Below, one piece after another: positions 35,206-44,201 of a DNA stretch of 53,320 nt. Made by a program: the position numbers and the translations under genes. Source of the DNA: an uncultured Oscillospiraceae bacterium (GTDB lineage: Bacteria; Bacillota; Clostridia; Oscillospirales; Oscillospiraceae); NCBI GenBank assembly GCA_904395905.1, contig CAJFNZ010000103.1:1-53320 (forward strand), written 5' to 3'. The first letter of the stretch is position 1. Each line of letters starts with the position of its first letter. The notes under the pieces are model-generated. The model saw only the letters and a program-made list of their open reading frames with translations. It made no database searches and had not been told where the DNA came from.

Positions 35206-36636
35206 TCAGCCGCCGGTCTCCGCGGAGAGGTACGTGAGGATCCCCTGGGCAATCCCCTGGGCCAGCAGCTGCTGGTACTCCCACGAGGCCAGGTTCTCGC
35301 ACTCGGCCTCGTTGGTCATGTAGCCGGTCTCGACCAGGACCGCCGGCATGTCCGTGTGGCGCAGCACGTAGTAGTTGGCTGTGCGGACCTGGCGGTCATT
35401 GGCGCCGGTGGCCGCCAGGACGGCCGCGTGGATGTTCTCTGCCAGCACCTTGGCCCCGACGCCGCCGGGGAGGTGGTACGTCTCCACGCCCTCGATGGCC
35501 GGGTTCTGGGGGAAGGCGTTGGCGTGGATGCTCACAAAGATGGCCGACCCCTGGGTGTTGGCCTGCTCGGCCCGGGCCGCCAGTGAGACGGTGCTGTCGT
35601 CGCTGCGGGTGTAGGAGACCCGGACGCCGGCGGCCTCCAGCAGCCGCCCCACCTCCAGGGTGATGGGCAGCACCAGGTCTTTTTCATAGTAGTCAAAGTA
35701 GGGCGCGCCCACGTCCGTTCCCCCGTGGCCGGCGTCCAGCACCACCAGGGGGCCGTCTGCCGGCGCGTCGGGGGTCTCCGGCTCCTCGGGCGGCTCCGGT
35801 GCCGTCGCCGGCTGGAGGACGGTCAGCAGGCCGTCGGCGAAGGTGATTTCCAAATCCTCGAGGGAGGCCCCGTCCTGGAGGTCCAGCACGATGCGGGCCA
35901 CACGGGAGACGTCGTAGCCGTGGTCGTACTGGTTGTAGCGGACGGCGGTGACGGCCGTGCCGTTGACGTCCACCCGGCCGAAGCCGCTGTCGGTGAGGAT
36001 GCCGCCGGGGAAGTCGATGACCACGCGGCTGGGGTCGTCGAGGGTGAAGATGTTGGGCTGGGCCGTCGGGTCGGCCGAGACGGTGAGGACGCCGTCGGCC
36101 AGCACCGGCGCGGTCAGGTGGTACGTGACCTCGGGAGCCGAGGTGATGGCCACGGTGGAGGTCTCGTTGTCGAAGGCGACCTGGGCGCCCAGCTGCTCGG
36201 AGACGAAGCGCAGGGGCACCATGGTGCGGGTCAGGCCGTCCAGGGCGGCCATGGTGGCCGGGACGCCGTCGTAGAGGGGCACCGTCTCCCCGTTGACCAG
36301 GGCCTCGGCCGAGCCGACGGTCAGGGTGATGGAGACCTGCCCCGTCTCAATCTGCACCTGGCGGGTGTCCTGCTTCCAGGTCACCTGGGCCCCCAGGTTC
36401 TCCGAGACCACCCGCACCGGCACCAGGGTCCGGCCGTCCAGGAGGAAGGCCGGGATGTCGGTCTCCAGGACCTGGCCGTCCAGGGTCAGGGTGACGGTGC
36501 GCACCTGCCGGGCCGTATACTGGCCGGCGGCGTCCTGGATGTCCAGGGTGGCGTGGACCGGCTCGGCCGCCAGAGCCGGCACGGCCAGCAGCGCGAGCAG
36601 GAGCAGCGGGAATAGGAAAGCGGCAAGTCGTTTCAT
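35206..36636 (-). CDS. N-acetylmuramoyl-L-alanine amidase with stalk and AMIN-like domains
   Basis: Signal peptide; FLLDGRTLVPVRVVSENLGAQVTWKQDTRQVQI stalk repeat; VVLDAGHGGTDVGAPYFDYYEKDLVLPITLEVGRLLEAAGVRVSYTRSDD...FVSIHANAF amidase_3 motifs. Confidence 0.94.
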   Translation of the reverse strand: MKRLAAFLFPLLLLALLAVPALAAEPVHATLDIQDAAGQYTARQVRTVTLTLDGQVLETDIPAFLLDGRTLVPVRVVSENLGAQVTWKQDTRQVQIETGQVSITLTVGSAEALVNGETVPLYDGVPATMAALDGLTRTMVPLRFVSEQLGAQVAFDNETSTVAITSAPEVTYHLTAPVLADGVLTVSADPTAQPNIFTLDDPSRVVIDFPGGILTDSGFGRVDVNGTAVTAVRYNQYDHGYDVSRVARIVLDLQDGASLEDLEITFADGLLTVLQPATAPEPPEEPETPDAPADGPLVVLDAGHGGTDVGAPYFDYYEKDLVLPITLEVGRLLEAAGVRVSYTRSDDSTVSLAARAEQANTQGSAIFVSIHANAFPQNPAIEGVETYHLPGGVGAKVLAENIHAAVLAATGANDRQVRTANYYVLRHTDMPAVLVETGYMTNEAECENLASWEYQQLLAQGIAQGILTYLSAETGG

Positions 36637-36760
36637 GGCAATTCCTTCCTGGATGGTTTGCGGGGCGTCATTACGTGGAGCATATCACATTTTCCGACGG
36701 CCGTCCAGGGGCTCGCCGGGGAAAAAACCTGGAAATCCGCAGTTTCCAACGGTGGGTCTT

Positions 36761-36771
36761 TGTGCTATAAT
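36761..36771 (+). promoter_or_regulatory. Extended -10 TGTGCTATAAT
   Basis: Consensus TATAAT with TG extension 60 nt before the ATG at 36832. Confidence 0.55.
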
Positions 36772-36831
36772 AAGCCCGGAGCCGCGCAATGCGCGGCGGC
36801 AGACATCGCAAAGCACAACTGGGAGGCGGCT

Positions 36832-37560
36832 ATGAGAGCGAAGACGAACCGAACGCGGATTTTGGTCCTGGTGCTGCTGGGCGCGGCCGTGGGGCTGATT
36901 CTGCGCCGCTGGCAGCTGGCGGCGGCCTACGACGAGGCGGGGATGATTCTGCCCGGCAGCGTCAGCACCTGGGTGGTGAGCATCTTCTCGGCCGCGGCGG
37001 CCGCCGCCCTGGCCATCGGCGTGCTGCGGCTGCCCAAACGGGGGGAGTACGAGGAGTGCTTTTCCTCCGGGCGGCTGGAGATGGTGATTTCCGTGGCCGC
37101 GGCCGTGCTGGTGGTGCTGGGCTGCGGCCTGGAGCTGATGCGCGGGCCGACGGCGGTGCGGCTGCTGGTGGGCTTCCTGGGCATTGCCTCGGGCCTCTGC
37201 TTCGCCGTGACGGCCATGCAGCGGTACAACGGCACGATACCCCGGCCGGCTATCCACCTGCTGCCGTGCGTCTACCTGGTGCTGCAGCTGATTGTGGACT
37301 TCAAACAGTGGAGCGTGGACCCGGCCATTCAGGACTACTGCTACGACCTGTTCGCCGCCATCGCCGCCATGTGCGCCGTGTTCCACCTGGGGGGCTTCTG
37401 CGTCGGCTATGGCCGGCGCCGGCTGGCCACCTTCTGGTGCCTGGCCTGCGTGATTTTCTCGGCAATCTCCCTGACCGACGGCACCCTGGGCCGCGGCCTC
37501 CTGGTGGGCGGCCTGGGCCTCTGGACCGGCATCAACGCCTGGCAGCTGCTGGAGGAGTAA
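36832..37560 (+). CDS. Hypothetical multi-pass membrane protein
   Basis: MRAKTNRTRILVLVLLGAAVGLILRRWQLAAAYDEAG... several hydrophobic segments; GC-typical codon pattern. Confidence 0.8.
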   Translation: MRAKTNRTRILVLVLLGAAVGLILRRWQLAAAYDEAGMILPGSVSTWVVSIFSAAAAAALAIGVLRLPKRGEYEECFSSGRLEMVISVAAAVLVVLGCGLELMRGPTAVRLLVGFLGIASGLCFAVTAMQRYNGTIPRPAIHLLPCVYLVLQLIVDFKQWSVDPAIQDYCYDLFAAIAAMCAVFHLGGFCVGYGRRRLATFWCLACVIFSAISLTDGTLGRGLLVGGLGLWTGINAWQLLEE

Positions 37561-37593
37561 ACTGCGACAGGACTCGACACCGGCCATATGAAA

Positions 37594-37622
37594 AGAGGCA
37601 CGCCTGTGGCAGGCGTGCCTTT
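37594..37622. terminator. Bidirectional terminator
   Basis: aggcacgcctg tgg caggcgtgccttt. Confidence 0.9.
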
Positions 37623-37634
37623 CTGCTGCCCGGT

Positions 37635-38813
37635 TCAGCGCAGAGGCCGCAGGGCGCGCGAGAGCATCATGTCGCCGGCGCCCAGGGCGACCACGTCCAG
37701 CCCGGCACAGCGGGCAACGGTCGAAATCGCAGCAGCCCGGCGGGAATCGGCCTTCCCGCTCTGGTAGAGCAGGGAGGGGGACGGGTTGTCGTAGATGCGG
37801 ACCATCAGGGCCACGGCCTGCTCATTGGTCATGGCGCCCAGCGGGTCGAAGCGGCCCTCGCTGCCGCTCATCAGGCCGCAGGCCACCATCTGCGCGACGG
37901 CCTCCCGGGCCCAGTCGGCGATGTCGCCGCTGTCGGTATAGCCGTCCAGGACGGCTTCCTCTCCCTCGGGCGTCTGGCCCAGGGCCTCCAGCAGGCGGCT
38001 GGAGATGACGGCCACCTCCTGGCGGTTGAGGACCTTGTCCTCGGCGTCCGCGTCCACCAGGCCCGCGTCTGCGGCCTGCTCCAGGACGGTCTCGCCCTCG
38101 GCCTCGACGCCGTAGGCCGCCAGGACGTTGAGGGCCATCTGGCAGAAGTCTGCGCGGGTCACGGACGACTGGAAGTCGGTCTCCAGCGTGGCGATGCCGT
38201 TCTCCTCGGCCTGGGCCAGGTACGTGGCGGCCCACTCGCTGGCGATTGCCACGGAGCCCTCCACCGGCGTAATCTCCGCGCCGGAGCGGGAGCAGAGGGT
38301 GTAGGCCACGTAGCAGTCGTTGGGGAAGGCAATCTCCCGGTCCACGCCGGCCTGGCCGTTCCACCGCCAGTTCTGCTCGAAGAGGGTCATGGTCTCGCCG
38401 TCACAGCTCTTGACCAGGGCCCAGTGGTTGTAGCTCTTGTCCCGGGCGGCGGCCGAGCCGTAGAGGACGTCGCCGGGCTTCGGGCTGTCGGTCTCGGCAA
38501 AGTAGAGGTCGTCGTTGTTCAGCACCACCGGCGCGCCGTCGGTGCAGCGCAGCTCCAGGCCGTAGACCTCCTCGTAGTAGCGCAGCACCAGGTCCACGCA
38601 GTAGAGCGTGGGGCCGTTCAGGTTGTAGAGGGCGTCCACGCCGTTCATGGTGTCGGCCACGAAGCCGTCGCCGGTGATGGTCACGTAGGTGCAATCCAGG
38701 GTCGTCTCGGCCGCGGCGGCGGGCACCGCCAGCGCCGGCAGCAGGGTCAGACAGCCCATGGCCGCCAGCAGACGCTGCCATCTTCTCATGCTTCTGCAGG
38801 TCAAATCGGTCAT
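37635..38813 (-). CDS. Secreted amidase/CHAP-like domain protein with C-terminal SLH-like repeats
   Basis: Signal peptide ...LLAAMGCLTLLPALAVPAAAA; YCVDLVLRYYEEVYGLEL...KPGDVLYGSAAARDKSYNHWALVKSCDGETMTLFEQN; SLH-like FDPLGAMTNEQAVALMVRIY. Exact start uncertain (38834, 38813 or 38789). Confidence 0.75.
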   Translation of the reverse strand: MTDLTCRSMRRWQRLLAAMGCLTLLPALAVPAAAAETTLDCTYVTITGDGFVADTMNGVDALYNLNGPTLYCVDLVLRYYEEVYGLELRCTDGAPVVLNNDDLYFAETDSPKPGDVLYGSAAARDKSYNHWALVKSCDGETMTLFEQNWRWNGQAGVDREIAFPNDCYVAYTLCSRSGAEITPVEGSVAIASEWAATYLAQAEENGIATLETDFQSSVTRADFCQMALNVLAAYGVEAEGETVLEQAADAGLVDADAEDKVLNRQEVAVISSRLLEALGQTPEGEEAVLDGYTDSGDIADWAREAVAQMVACGLMSGSEGRFDPLGAMTNEQAVALMVRIYDNPSPSLLYQSGKADSRRAAAISTVARCAGLDVVALGAGDMMLSRALRPLR

Positions 38814-38846
38814 CCCTTCCTGGGTTTGTAACAATGTAACAACACG

Positions 38847-38875
38847 ATAGTAACATTTTGTAACCCAAATGTCAA
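38847..38875 (-). promoter_or_regulatory. Promoter of SLH protein overlapped by GTAAC repeats
   Basis: Reverse strand TTGACA - 17 nt - TACTAT; four GTAAC repeats at 38828, 38836, 38850, 38860 on + strand. Confidence 0.65.
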
Positions 38876-39011
38876 GGATTTTGTTTCCGATTTGTCATTC
38901 ATTCCGGGCAACGACAAGGTTTTGTTTCCCTTTCGTCCGATTTTGTAGTATACTGTACGAAAGACGCCGCCCCCGGGCGGGAAGACTGTCTGAAATTTGG
39001 GAGGAACCCCT

Positions 39012-39431
39012 TTGGAAAATTATTTTCACGTCCGCATGGACAAGCGGGCGGTCAACGCCGTCAGCGCCCTGGGCCTGGCCCACGTGGGCGACGGGGTGTT
39101 CGAGCTGCTGGTGCGCGTGCAGCTGTGCCACGGCGGGAAGCTGCTGCCGGCCGATTTGCACCGGGCCACGGTCCGGCGGGTCAGCGCCCCGGCCCAGGCC
39201 CGGCGGGCCGAGCGGATGCTGCCGCTGCTGACCGAGGAGGAACTGGCCTTTTTCAAGCGGGGCCGCAACGCCCACGCCCGCCACGGCGCGCCCAAGCACG
39301 CCAGCTGCGAGGAGTACGCCAAGGCCACGGGCCTGGAGACGCTCTTCGGCGCGCTGTACCTGCTGGGCCGGCGGGACCGCATCAACGAGCTGTTCGTGCA
39401 GACCATGGAGGAGGAAGACCATGCCTCTTGA
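39012..39431 (+). CDS. mrnC: Mini-ribonuclease III
   Basis: NAVSALGLAHVGDGVFELLVRVQLC...LLPADLHRATVRRVSAPAQARRAERMLPLLTEEELAFFKRGRNAHARHGAPKHASCEEYAKATGLETLFGALYLLGR; TTG start likely. Confidence 0.92.
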   Translation: MENYFHVRMDKRAVNAVSALGLAHVGDGVFELLVRVQLCHGGKLLPADLHRATVRRVSAPAQARRAERMLPLLTEEELAFFKRGRNAHARHGAPKHASCEEYAKATGLETLFGALYLLGRRDRINELFVQTMEEEDHAS

Positions 39432-41184
39432 CGCCGTATTTCTCTCGGCCCTGGCGGCGGAGCTGCGCGGCCGGGCCGTGGGCTGCCGGGTGGACCGGAT
39501 CCACCAGCCGGCCCGGGACGAGGTGGTCCTGCAGCTGCGGGGCCGGGAGGGGACGCTGCGGCTGCTGCTGTGCGCCAACCCCGGCCGCGCCCGGGCCCAC
39601 TTCACCGCCGAGCCCTATGAGAACCCCGCCCAGCCGCCGATGTTCTGTATGCTCCTGCGGAAGCACCTGGTGGGCGGCCGGGTGGCCGAGGTGGTCCAGA
39701 AGCCGCTGGAGCGGGTGCTGGAGCTCTCGTTCGACTGCACCGACGAGCTGGGCGAGCCGGTCCGGCGGCGCCTGGTTGCGGAGCTGATGGGCCGCAACTC
39801 CAACCTGATTCTCTGCGGCGGCGACGGGCGGATCCTCGACTGCCTGCGGCGGGTGGACTTCGAGATGTCCGAGAAGCGCCAGGTGCTGCCGGGGCTCTTC
39901 TACCAGGACCCGCCGGCCCAGCCGCGGCTGGACCCGACGAAGACGGACCGGGCGGCCCTGCGGGACCTCCTGGACCGGGTGGAGGGCCCAAAGCGGCTGG
40001 ACGGCTGGCTGCTGGACACCTTTGCGGCGCTGCCGCCCCTGATTTGCCGGGAGCTGTCGTACGGCTTTTCCGGCGACACCGAGGCGGACCTCGCCGCCTG
40101 CGGCCGCGACGCCCTGGCGGACTACCTGGCCGACGCCTTCTCCCGGCTGACGGCGGGGCCGTTCGAGCCGGTGCTGGTGCTGGTCAACGGCGCGCCCCGG
40201 GACTTCACGTACCGGCCCATCGCCCAGTACGGCGGCGAAACCCGGGTGTACCCCAGTTTTTCCGCGCTGCTGGACGCCTTTTACAGCCAGCGGGAGCGGA
40301 GCGAGCAGCTGCGCCAGAAGGGCCAGGCCATCCACCGGACGGTGGGGAACCTCCGGGACCGCACGGCCCGGAAGCTGGAGAACCAGCGGCGGGAGCTGGC
40401 CGCCACGCGGGACCGGGAGCGGCTGCGGCAGCTGGGGGACATCGTCACGGCCAACCTCCACGCCATCCGTCGGGGCCAGCCGCGGCTGACGGCCGTGGAC
40501 TTCTACGACCCGGAGATGGCGGAGATTGACATCCCCCTCTCCCCGCAGCTCTCCCCGCAGCAGAACGCGGCGAGGTTCTACAAGGACTACGCCAAGGCCA
40601 AGCACGCCGAGAAGGTCCTCACGGACCTGATTGCCAAGGGCGAGCAGGAGCTGGAGTACCTGAACAGCATCCTCGACGAGCTGAGCCGGGCCGAGAGCGA
40701 GAAGGACCTGACCGAGATCCGCGCCGAGCTGACCGAGGGGGGCTATCTCCGCGCCGCCGACCGGAAAAAGGTGCAGAAGACGATGCCCGCCCGCCCGATG
40801 GAGTTCCGCTCCGACGAGGGGTACGCCATCTACGTGGGGCGGAACAACCGCCAGAACGACCAGCTGACGCTGAAGACGGCCAACCGGTACGACCTGTGGC
40901 TCCACACCCAGAAGATCCACGGCAGCCACGTCATCATCGCCTGCGCCGGGCGGGAGGCGCCCGGGGAAATCACCGTCACCCAGGCGGCCATGCTGGCGGC
41001 CTGGTACTCCCAGGCCCGGGAGGGGCAGAACGTGCCCGTGGACATGACGGCCGTGCGCAACGTCCGCAAGCCGGCCGGCGGCAAGCCGGGCATGGTGATT
41101 TATGACCACTACAACACCGTCTACGTGACGCCGGACGCGGACCTGTGCCAGCGGCTCCGGGTCCGGGAAGGAGGCCGCCCATGA
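39421..41184 (+). CDS. rqcH: NFACT/Rqc2-family ribosome quality control protein (RqcH)
   Basis: MPLDAVFLSALAAELR...RAHFTAEPYENPAQPPMFCMLLRKHLVGGRV, NFACT-R GYAIYVGRNNRQNDQLTLKTANRYDLWLHTQKIHGSHVII. Confidence 0.94.
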   Translation: MPLDAVFLSALAAELRGRAVGCRVDRIHQPARDEVVLQLRGREGTLRLLLCANPGRARAHFTAEPYENPAQPPMFCMLLRKHLVGGRVAEVVQKPLERVLELSFDCTDELGEPVRRRLVAELMGRNSNLILCGGDGRILDCLRRVDFEMSEKRQVLPGLFYQDPPAQPRLDPTKTDRAALRDLLDRVEGPKRLDGWLLDTFAALPPLICRELSYGFSGDTEADLAACGRDALADYLADAFSRLTAGPFEPVLVLVNGAPRDFTYRPIAQYGGETRVYPSFSALLDAFYSQRERSEQLRQKGQAIHRTVGNLRDRTARKLENQRRELAATRDRERLRQLGDIVTANLHAIRRGQPRLTAVDFYDPEMAEIDIPLSPQLSPQQNAARFYKDYAKAKHAEKVLTDLIAKGEQELEYLNSILDELSRAESEKDLTEIRAELTEGGYLRAADRKKVQKTMPARPMEFRSDEGYAIYVGRNNRQNDQLTLKTANRYDLWLHTQKIHGSHVIIACAGREAPGEITVTQAAMLAAWYSQAREGQNVPVDMTAVRNVRKPAGGKPGMVIYDHYNTVYVTPDADLCQRLRVREGGRP

Positions 41185-41462
41185 GCGAGCACTGGCGCGG
41201 GAAGCATTACAGCTTCTTTCAGAACACCGCCTGCGAGTATTTTCCCTGCCACAAGACCGACCGGCCCGAGGACTTCAACTGCCTCTTCTGTTACTGCCCG
41301 CTCTACGCGCTGGGGGAGGCGTGCGGCGGAAATTTCCGGTACAACGAAAAGGGGTACAAGGACTGCACCCACTGCCGCATCCCGCACGAGCGGGAGAATT
41401 TCGGCTACATCGTCGGCCGCTTTGAGGAAGTGGCCCGCCTGGCCCGGCGGCGGGAGGAGTAG
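41181..41462 (+). CDS. Cysteine-rich small domain protein (PF04071-like)
   Basis: HYSFFQNTACEYFPCHKTDRPEDFNCLFCYCPLYALGEACGGNFRYNEKGYKDCTHCRIPH; ATGA overlap with rqcH. Confidence 0.9.
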   Translation: MSEHWRGKHYSFFQNTACEYFPCHKTDRPEDFNCLFCYCPLYALGEACGGNFRYNEKGYKDCTHCRIPHERENFGYIVGRFEEVARLARRREE

Positions 41463-41522
41463 GCGGGGCGTATAATTTTGCCGGCCCTTCGCTACAATAC
41501 TCCCGAGAGGAGGGCGAAGGCC

Positions 41523-41678
41523 ATGAAGAAGAAACCCCACAAGCTGCCCTGCGAGCTGCACGACCCGGCGCCGAACACGCCGGTCTGCGGGCAGGCGCTG
41601 GACCTGTCGGACGCGCCGGCCCAGGCGGGCGACAGCCTGCTGCCCCAGCCGGAGCAGGGGCCCGAGGCGTCGCTGTGA
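41523..41678 (+). CDS. 51-aa small protein
   Basis: MKKKPHKLPCELHDPAPNTPVCGQALDLSDAPAQAGDSLLPQPEQGPEASL*; SD gagaggagg upstream. Confidence 0.6.
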   Translation: MKKKPHKLPCELHDPAPNTPVCGQALDLSDAPAQAGDSLLPQPEQGPEASL

Positions 41679-41751
41679 CCGCGGCGCGGCCCGGCGCATA
41701 GACTGGATTGGAGCCGCGGCTCCCATTCTCAAAGACCGGGAGGGAGCGTCC

Positions 41752-41853
41752 ATGTGTCGTCAGAACGGCTGGCCCTTCGTGTGGGGCGGCATCGGCATCA
41801 CCGGTGGCTGGAATACCGGCTGCTGCCGCCGTCGCCGCTGCGGAGGCCGTTAA
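41752..41853 (+). CDS. 33-aa Cys/Gly/Arg-rich small ORF
   Basis: MCRQNGWPFVWGGIGITGGWNTGCCRRRRCGGR*; gggaggga SD 8-9 nt upstream; followed by hairpin 41860-41879. Confidence 0.45.
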   Translation: MCRQNGWPFVWGGIGITGGWNTGCCRRRRCGGR

Positions 41854-41915
41854 AACGCCCGGGCGGCTGCGGCCGCCCGTACATCCGGACGCCCCCGAAG
41901 GTCCCCGCAACGCGC

Positions 41916-41947
41916 GCGCCCGCCTGGTGCTCCAGGCGGGCGCAGTG
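41916..41947. terminator. Terminator hairpin
   Basis: gcgcccgcctgg tgct ccaggcgggcgc agtgttt, perfect 12-bp stem. Confidence 0.85.
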
Positions 41948-41969
41948 TTTTGCGGCGGTGCCGCGCGGG

Positions 41970-42542
41970 TCACGGGATATCGCCCTCGGAGATGGGAATC
42001 AGCGCCTGTAGCAGCTCGTCCCCGGAGACGCCCAGCTGCGCCTCGTCGCCGGCGAACGGGATCTGCAGCCAGTACCGCTGGTCCACCTCGTAGACGTACA
42101 CGTAGAGGCCGGAGCCGATGTCCTGGGTGTCCCCCAGGCGGGTGAGCACCTCCTCGCGCGTCATGGCCGGCGTCAACGCTCGGACCTGGGCGGACGTCAC
42201 CTGGGCCGGCGTTTCGGCGCCCGGCCGCCGGGCGAGGAGCGCCTCGGTCAGCGGGCTGCTTTCACCCGCGTCCATCGTTTGGGCGGCCTCCTTGATTTCC
42301 CGGCGGGAGTAGTCGCGGAACGCCGCGACGGGGATGCCGAGGGATTGGAGATACGCCGCTGCGGCGTGATACTCGATGGCGTCTATGGCGAACGCGGTCA
42401 GCGGCACGGCCAGCAGCAGGCACGCGCAGGCGGCAATCAGCGGCAGGAACCGTCTCCTGCGCCGCTTCCGATAGCGAAGGGCCTCGTCGATGTAGCGGCT
42501 GTCCAATTCGCCCAGGGCGTCGGAGAGCTGTTGCTCGGTCAT
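41970..42542 (-). CDS. Single-TM protein, probable anti-sigma-type partner of ECF sigma
   Basis: MTEQQLSDALGELDSRYIDEALRYRKRRRRRFLPLIAACACLLLAVPLTAFA; translationally coupled (ATGA overlap) to the sigma gene. Confidence 0.7.
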   Translation of the reverse strand: MTEQQLSDALGELDSRYIDEALRYRKRRRRRFLPLIAACACLLLAVPLTAFAIDAIEYHAAAAYLQSLGIPVAAFRDYSRREIKEAAQTMDAGESSPLTEALLARRPGAETPAQVTSAQVRALTPAMTREEVLTRLGDTQDIGSGLYVYVYEVDQRYWLQIPFAGDEAQLGVSGDELLQALIPISEGDIP

Positions 42543-43096
42543 ATTGACACCTCCTGTTCCGTCAGGTATTGTTTCAGCTGTTTGCGGATGCGCGTCAGCC
42601 GGACGGAGACCGTCTTCTCCGGGAGCCCCACCAGCGCGGCGATGGCCCGGTAGCTGTCGGAAAACCAGTGGCGGCGCAGGAAGATGACGCGGTTTTCCGT
42701 GGTCAGCGTGTCCAGAAAGTCCTCCAGGGCGCGGGTCAGCGCGCCAGCCTCCAGGGCACCCTCCACCGTGTTCCGGTCCGGGATGCAGGCTGCAAGCTCC
42801 TCCAGGGCGACGGTGTACTGGCTGCCTCGCTTGGCGGCCTCAATCCTCCGGTAGCGTTTCAACGAGACGTTCCGGACGATTTTCACGAGATAGGACAGCA
42901 GGGGGGCCGGCCGCGCCGGGGGGATGGCGTTCCACGCGCCCAGGTAGGCGTCGTTGACGCACTCCTCCGCGTCCTGCCGGTTGTTCACGATGTTGTACGA
43001 GAGGGTGCGGCAGAGCGCCCCGTACTGGCGGTCCAGCTCCCGGATGCCCTGCTCGGACCGCTGAAAGAACAGGTCTAAAATCGCTTCGTCGTCCAT
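42539..43096 (-). CDS. ECF-type RNA polymerase sigma factor
   Basis: GALCRTLSYNIVNNRQDAEECVNDAYLGAWNAIPP region 2; ENRVIFLRRHWFSDSYRAIAALVGLPEKTVSVRLTRIRKQLKQYL region 4. Confidence 0.93.
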   Translation of the reverse strand: MDDEAILDLFFQRSEQGIRELDRQYGALCRTLSYNIVNNRQDAEECVNDAYLGAWNAIPPARPAPLLSYLVKIVRNVSLKRYRRIEAAKRGSQYTVALEELAACIPDRNTVEGALEAGALTRALEDFLDTLTTENRVIFLRRHWFSDSYRAIAALVGLPEKTVSVRLTRIRKQLKQYLTEQEVSI

Positions 43097-43126
43097 CTGT
43101 TCGCCCCCCTTTCTGTCCTCATCCCT

Positions 43127-43156
43127 ATACTACGCTTTTATCGGCAAATACTACGC
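43127..43156 (-). promoter_or_regulatory. Direct repeat GCGTAGTAT x2 (21-nt period) upstream of ECF sigma gene
   Basis: atactacgc at 43127-43135 and 43148-43156 (+ strand). Confidence 0.5.
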
Positions 43157-43198
43157 CGCCGCACCATATTTTTGGTGGATGTCCGCGCGAAAACAAAT

Positions 43199-43228
43199 CG
43201 CCGCCCCGGGCGGATGCTCGGGGCGGCG
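43199..43228 (-). terminator. Terminator hairpin of DAG kinase-like gene
   Basis: cgccgccccg ... cggggcggcg; T-run on the reverse strand side. Confidence 0.8.
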
Positions 43229-43246
43229 CAGGCTGCGGGGACGGAT

Positions 43247-44176
43247 TCAGGTGTCCGCGTCGCCGAGGGCCGGGACGCCGGCGTCGGCGGGGACCATGAT
43301 GCGCAGGGCCTGGCGGTGGTTGTGGATCTCCGCCCGGCGGAGGCTGCCGCCGAACTCGCCGTCCAGCGTCCACGGCACGTCCTGCTCGAAGTAGAAGTCG
43401 ATGTGCCCGGTCTTCAGGGAGTAGAAGTACTCCTCCCGGGTGAAATCCTGCTTGAGGATGGCGGCGGCCACGTTGTTCAGGTCCAGCAGGCTCCGGATGT
43501 CCCGGACGAGGATGACCTCCGAGAGGCCGTCGGTCAGCGAGATCTCCAGGTCCCGCTTGGCCTTGAAGCCGCCGACGCTGGTGGTGCTGCCCACCAGGCC
43601 GAGAATCACGCGGTCCTCGATGACCCGGTCGGCGGTGACGGCCCGGACGGGGATGGGCCGGATCTCCCCCAGGGCCTGGACGCCGCGGAGCAGATAGGCC
43701 ATCCGGCCGAGGATCCGCTTGTCGTTCTGGGCCGTGCGGTACGCCACGCCCGTGAAGGCCCCGAAGGCCGCCACATAGGCGAACCACCGGTCGTTGAAGC
43801 TGCCCAGGTCGATGCGGGCCTCCCGGCCGCCCACGACGATGGCCGCCGCCTCCAGGCAGTCCTTGGGCAGGCGCAGCGTGGAGGCCACGTCGTTGACCGT
43901 GCCGCCGGGCAGGTACCCCAGGGGCGGCGGGTCCTCCAGGCACATCAGGCCGGAGACGGCCTCGTTGAGCGTGCCGTCGCCGCCGGCCGCCACAATCATG
44001 TCGTACTGCCCGCCGTCGGTGCGGATGACGTCGGGGATCTCCCGGGCCCGGGAGGTGGGATGGACGGTCACGTCGTAGCCGCCCAGGGTGAAGATCCGCA
44101 GGACGTCCATCAGATGCGTGCGGATTTCCGCGTGGCCGGCGTTGGGGTTGACGAAGAAGAGCATCCGCTTCTGCAT
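43247..44176 (-). CDS. Diacylglycerol/lipid kinase-family protein (YegS/DgkB-like)
   Basis: MLFFVNPNAGHAEIRTHLMDVLRIF, IVAAGGDGTLNEAVSGLM, LGYLPGGTVNDVASTLRLP. Confidence 0.93.
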   Translation of the reverse strand: MQKRMLFFVNPNAGHAEIRTHLMDVLRIFTLGGYDVTVHPTSRAREIPDVIRTDGGQYDMIVAAGGDGTLNEAVSGLMCLEDPPPLGYLPGGTVNDVASTLRLPKDCLEAAAIVVGGREARIDLGSFNDRWFAYVAAFGAFTGVAYRTAQNDKRILGRMAYLLRGVQALGEIRPIPVRAVTADRVIEDRVILGLVGSTTSVGGFKAKRDLEISLTDGLSEVILVRDIRSLLDLNNVAAAILKQDFTREEYFYSLKTGHIDFYFEQDVPWTLDGEFGGSLRRAEIHNHRQALRIMVPADAGVPALGDADT

Positions 44177-44201
44177 GGGGCATCCTCCTTCCCGTCAGCC
44201 G

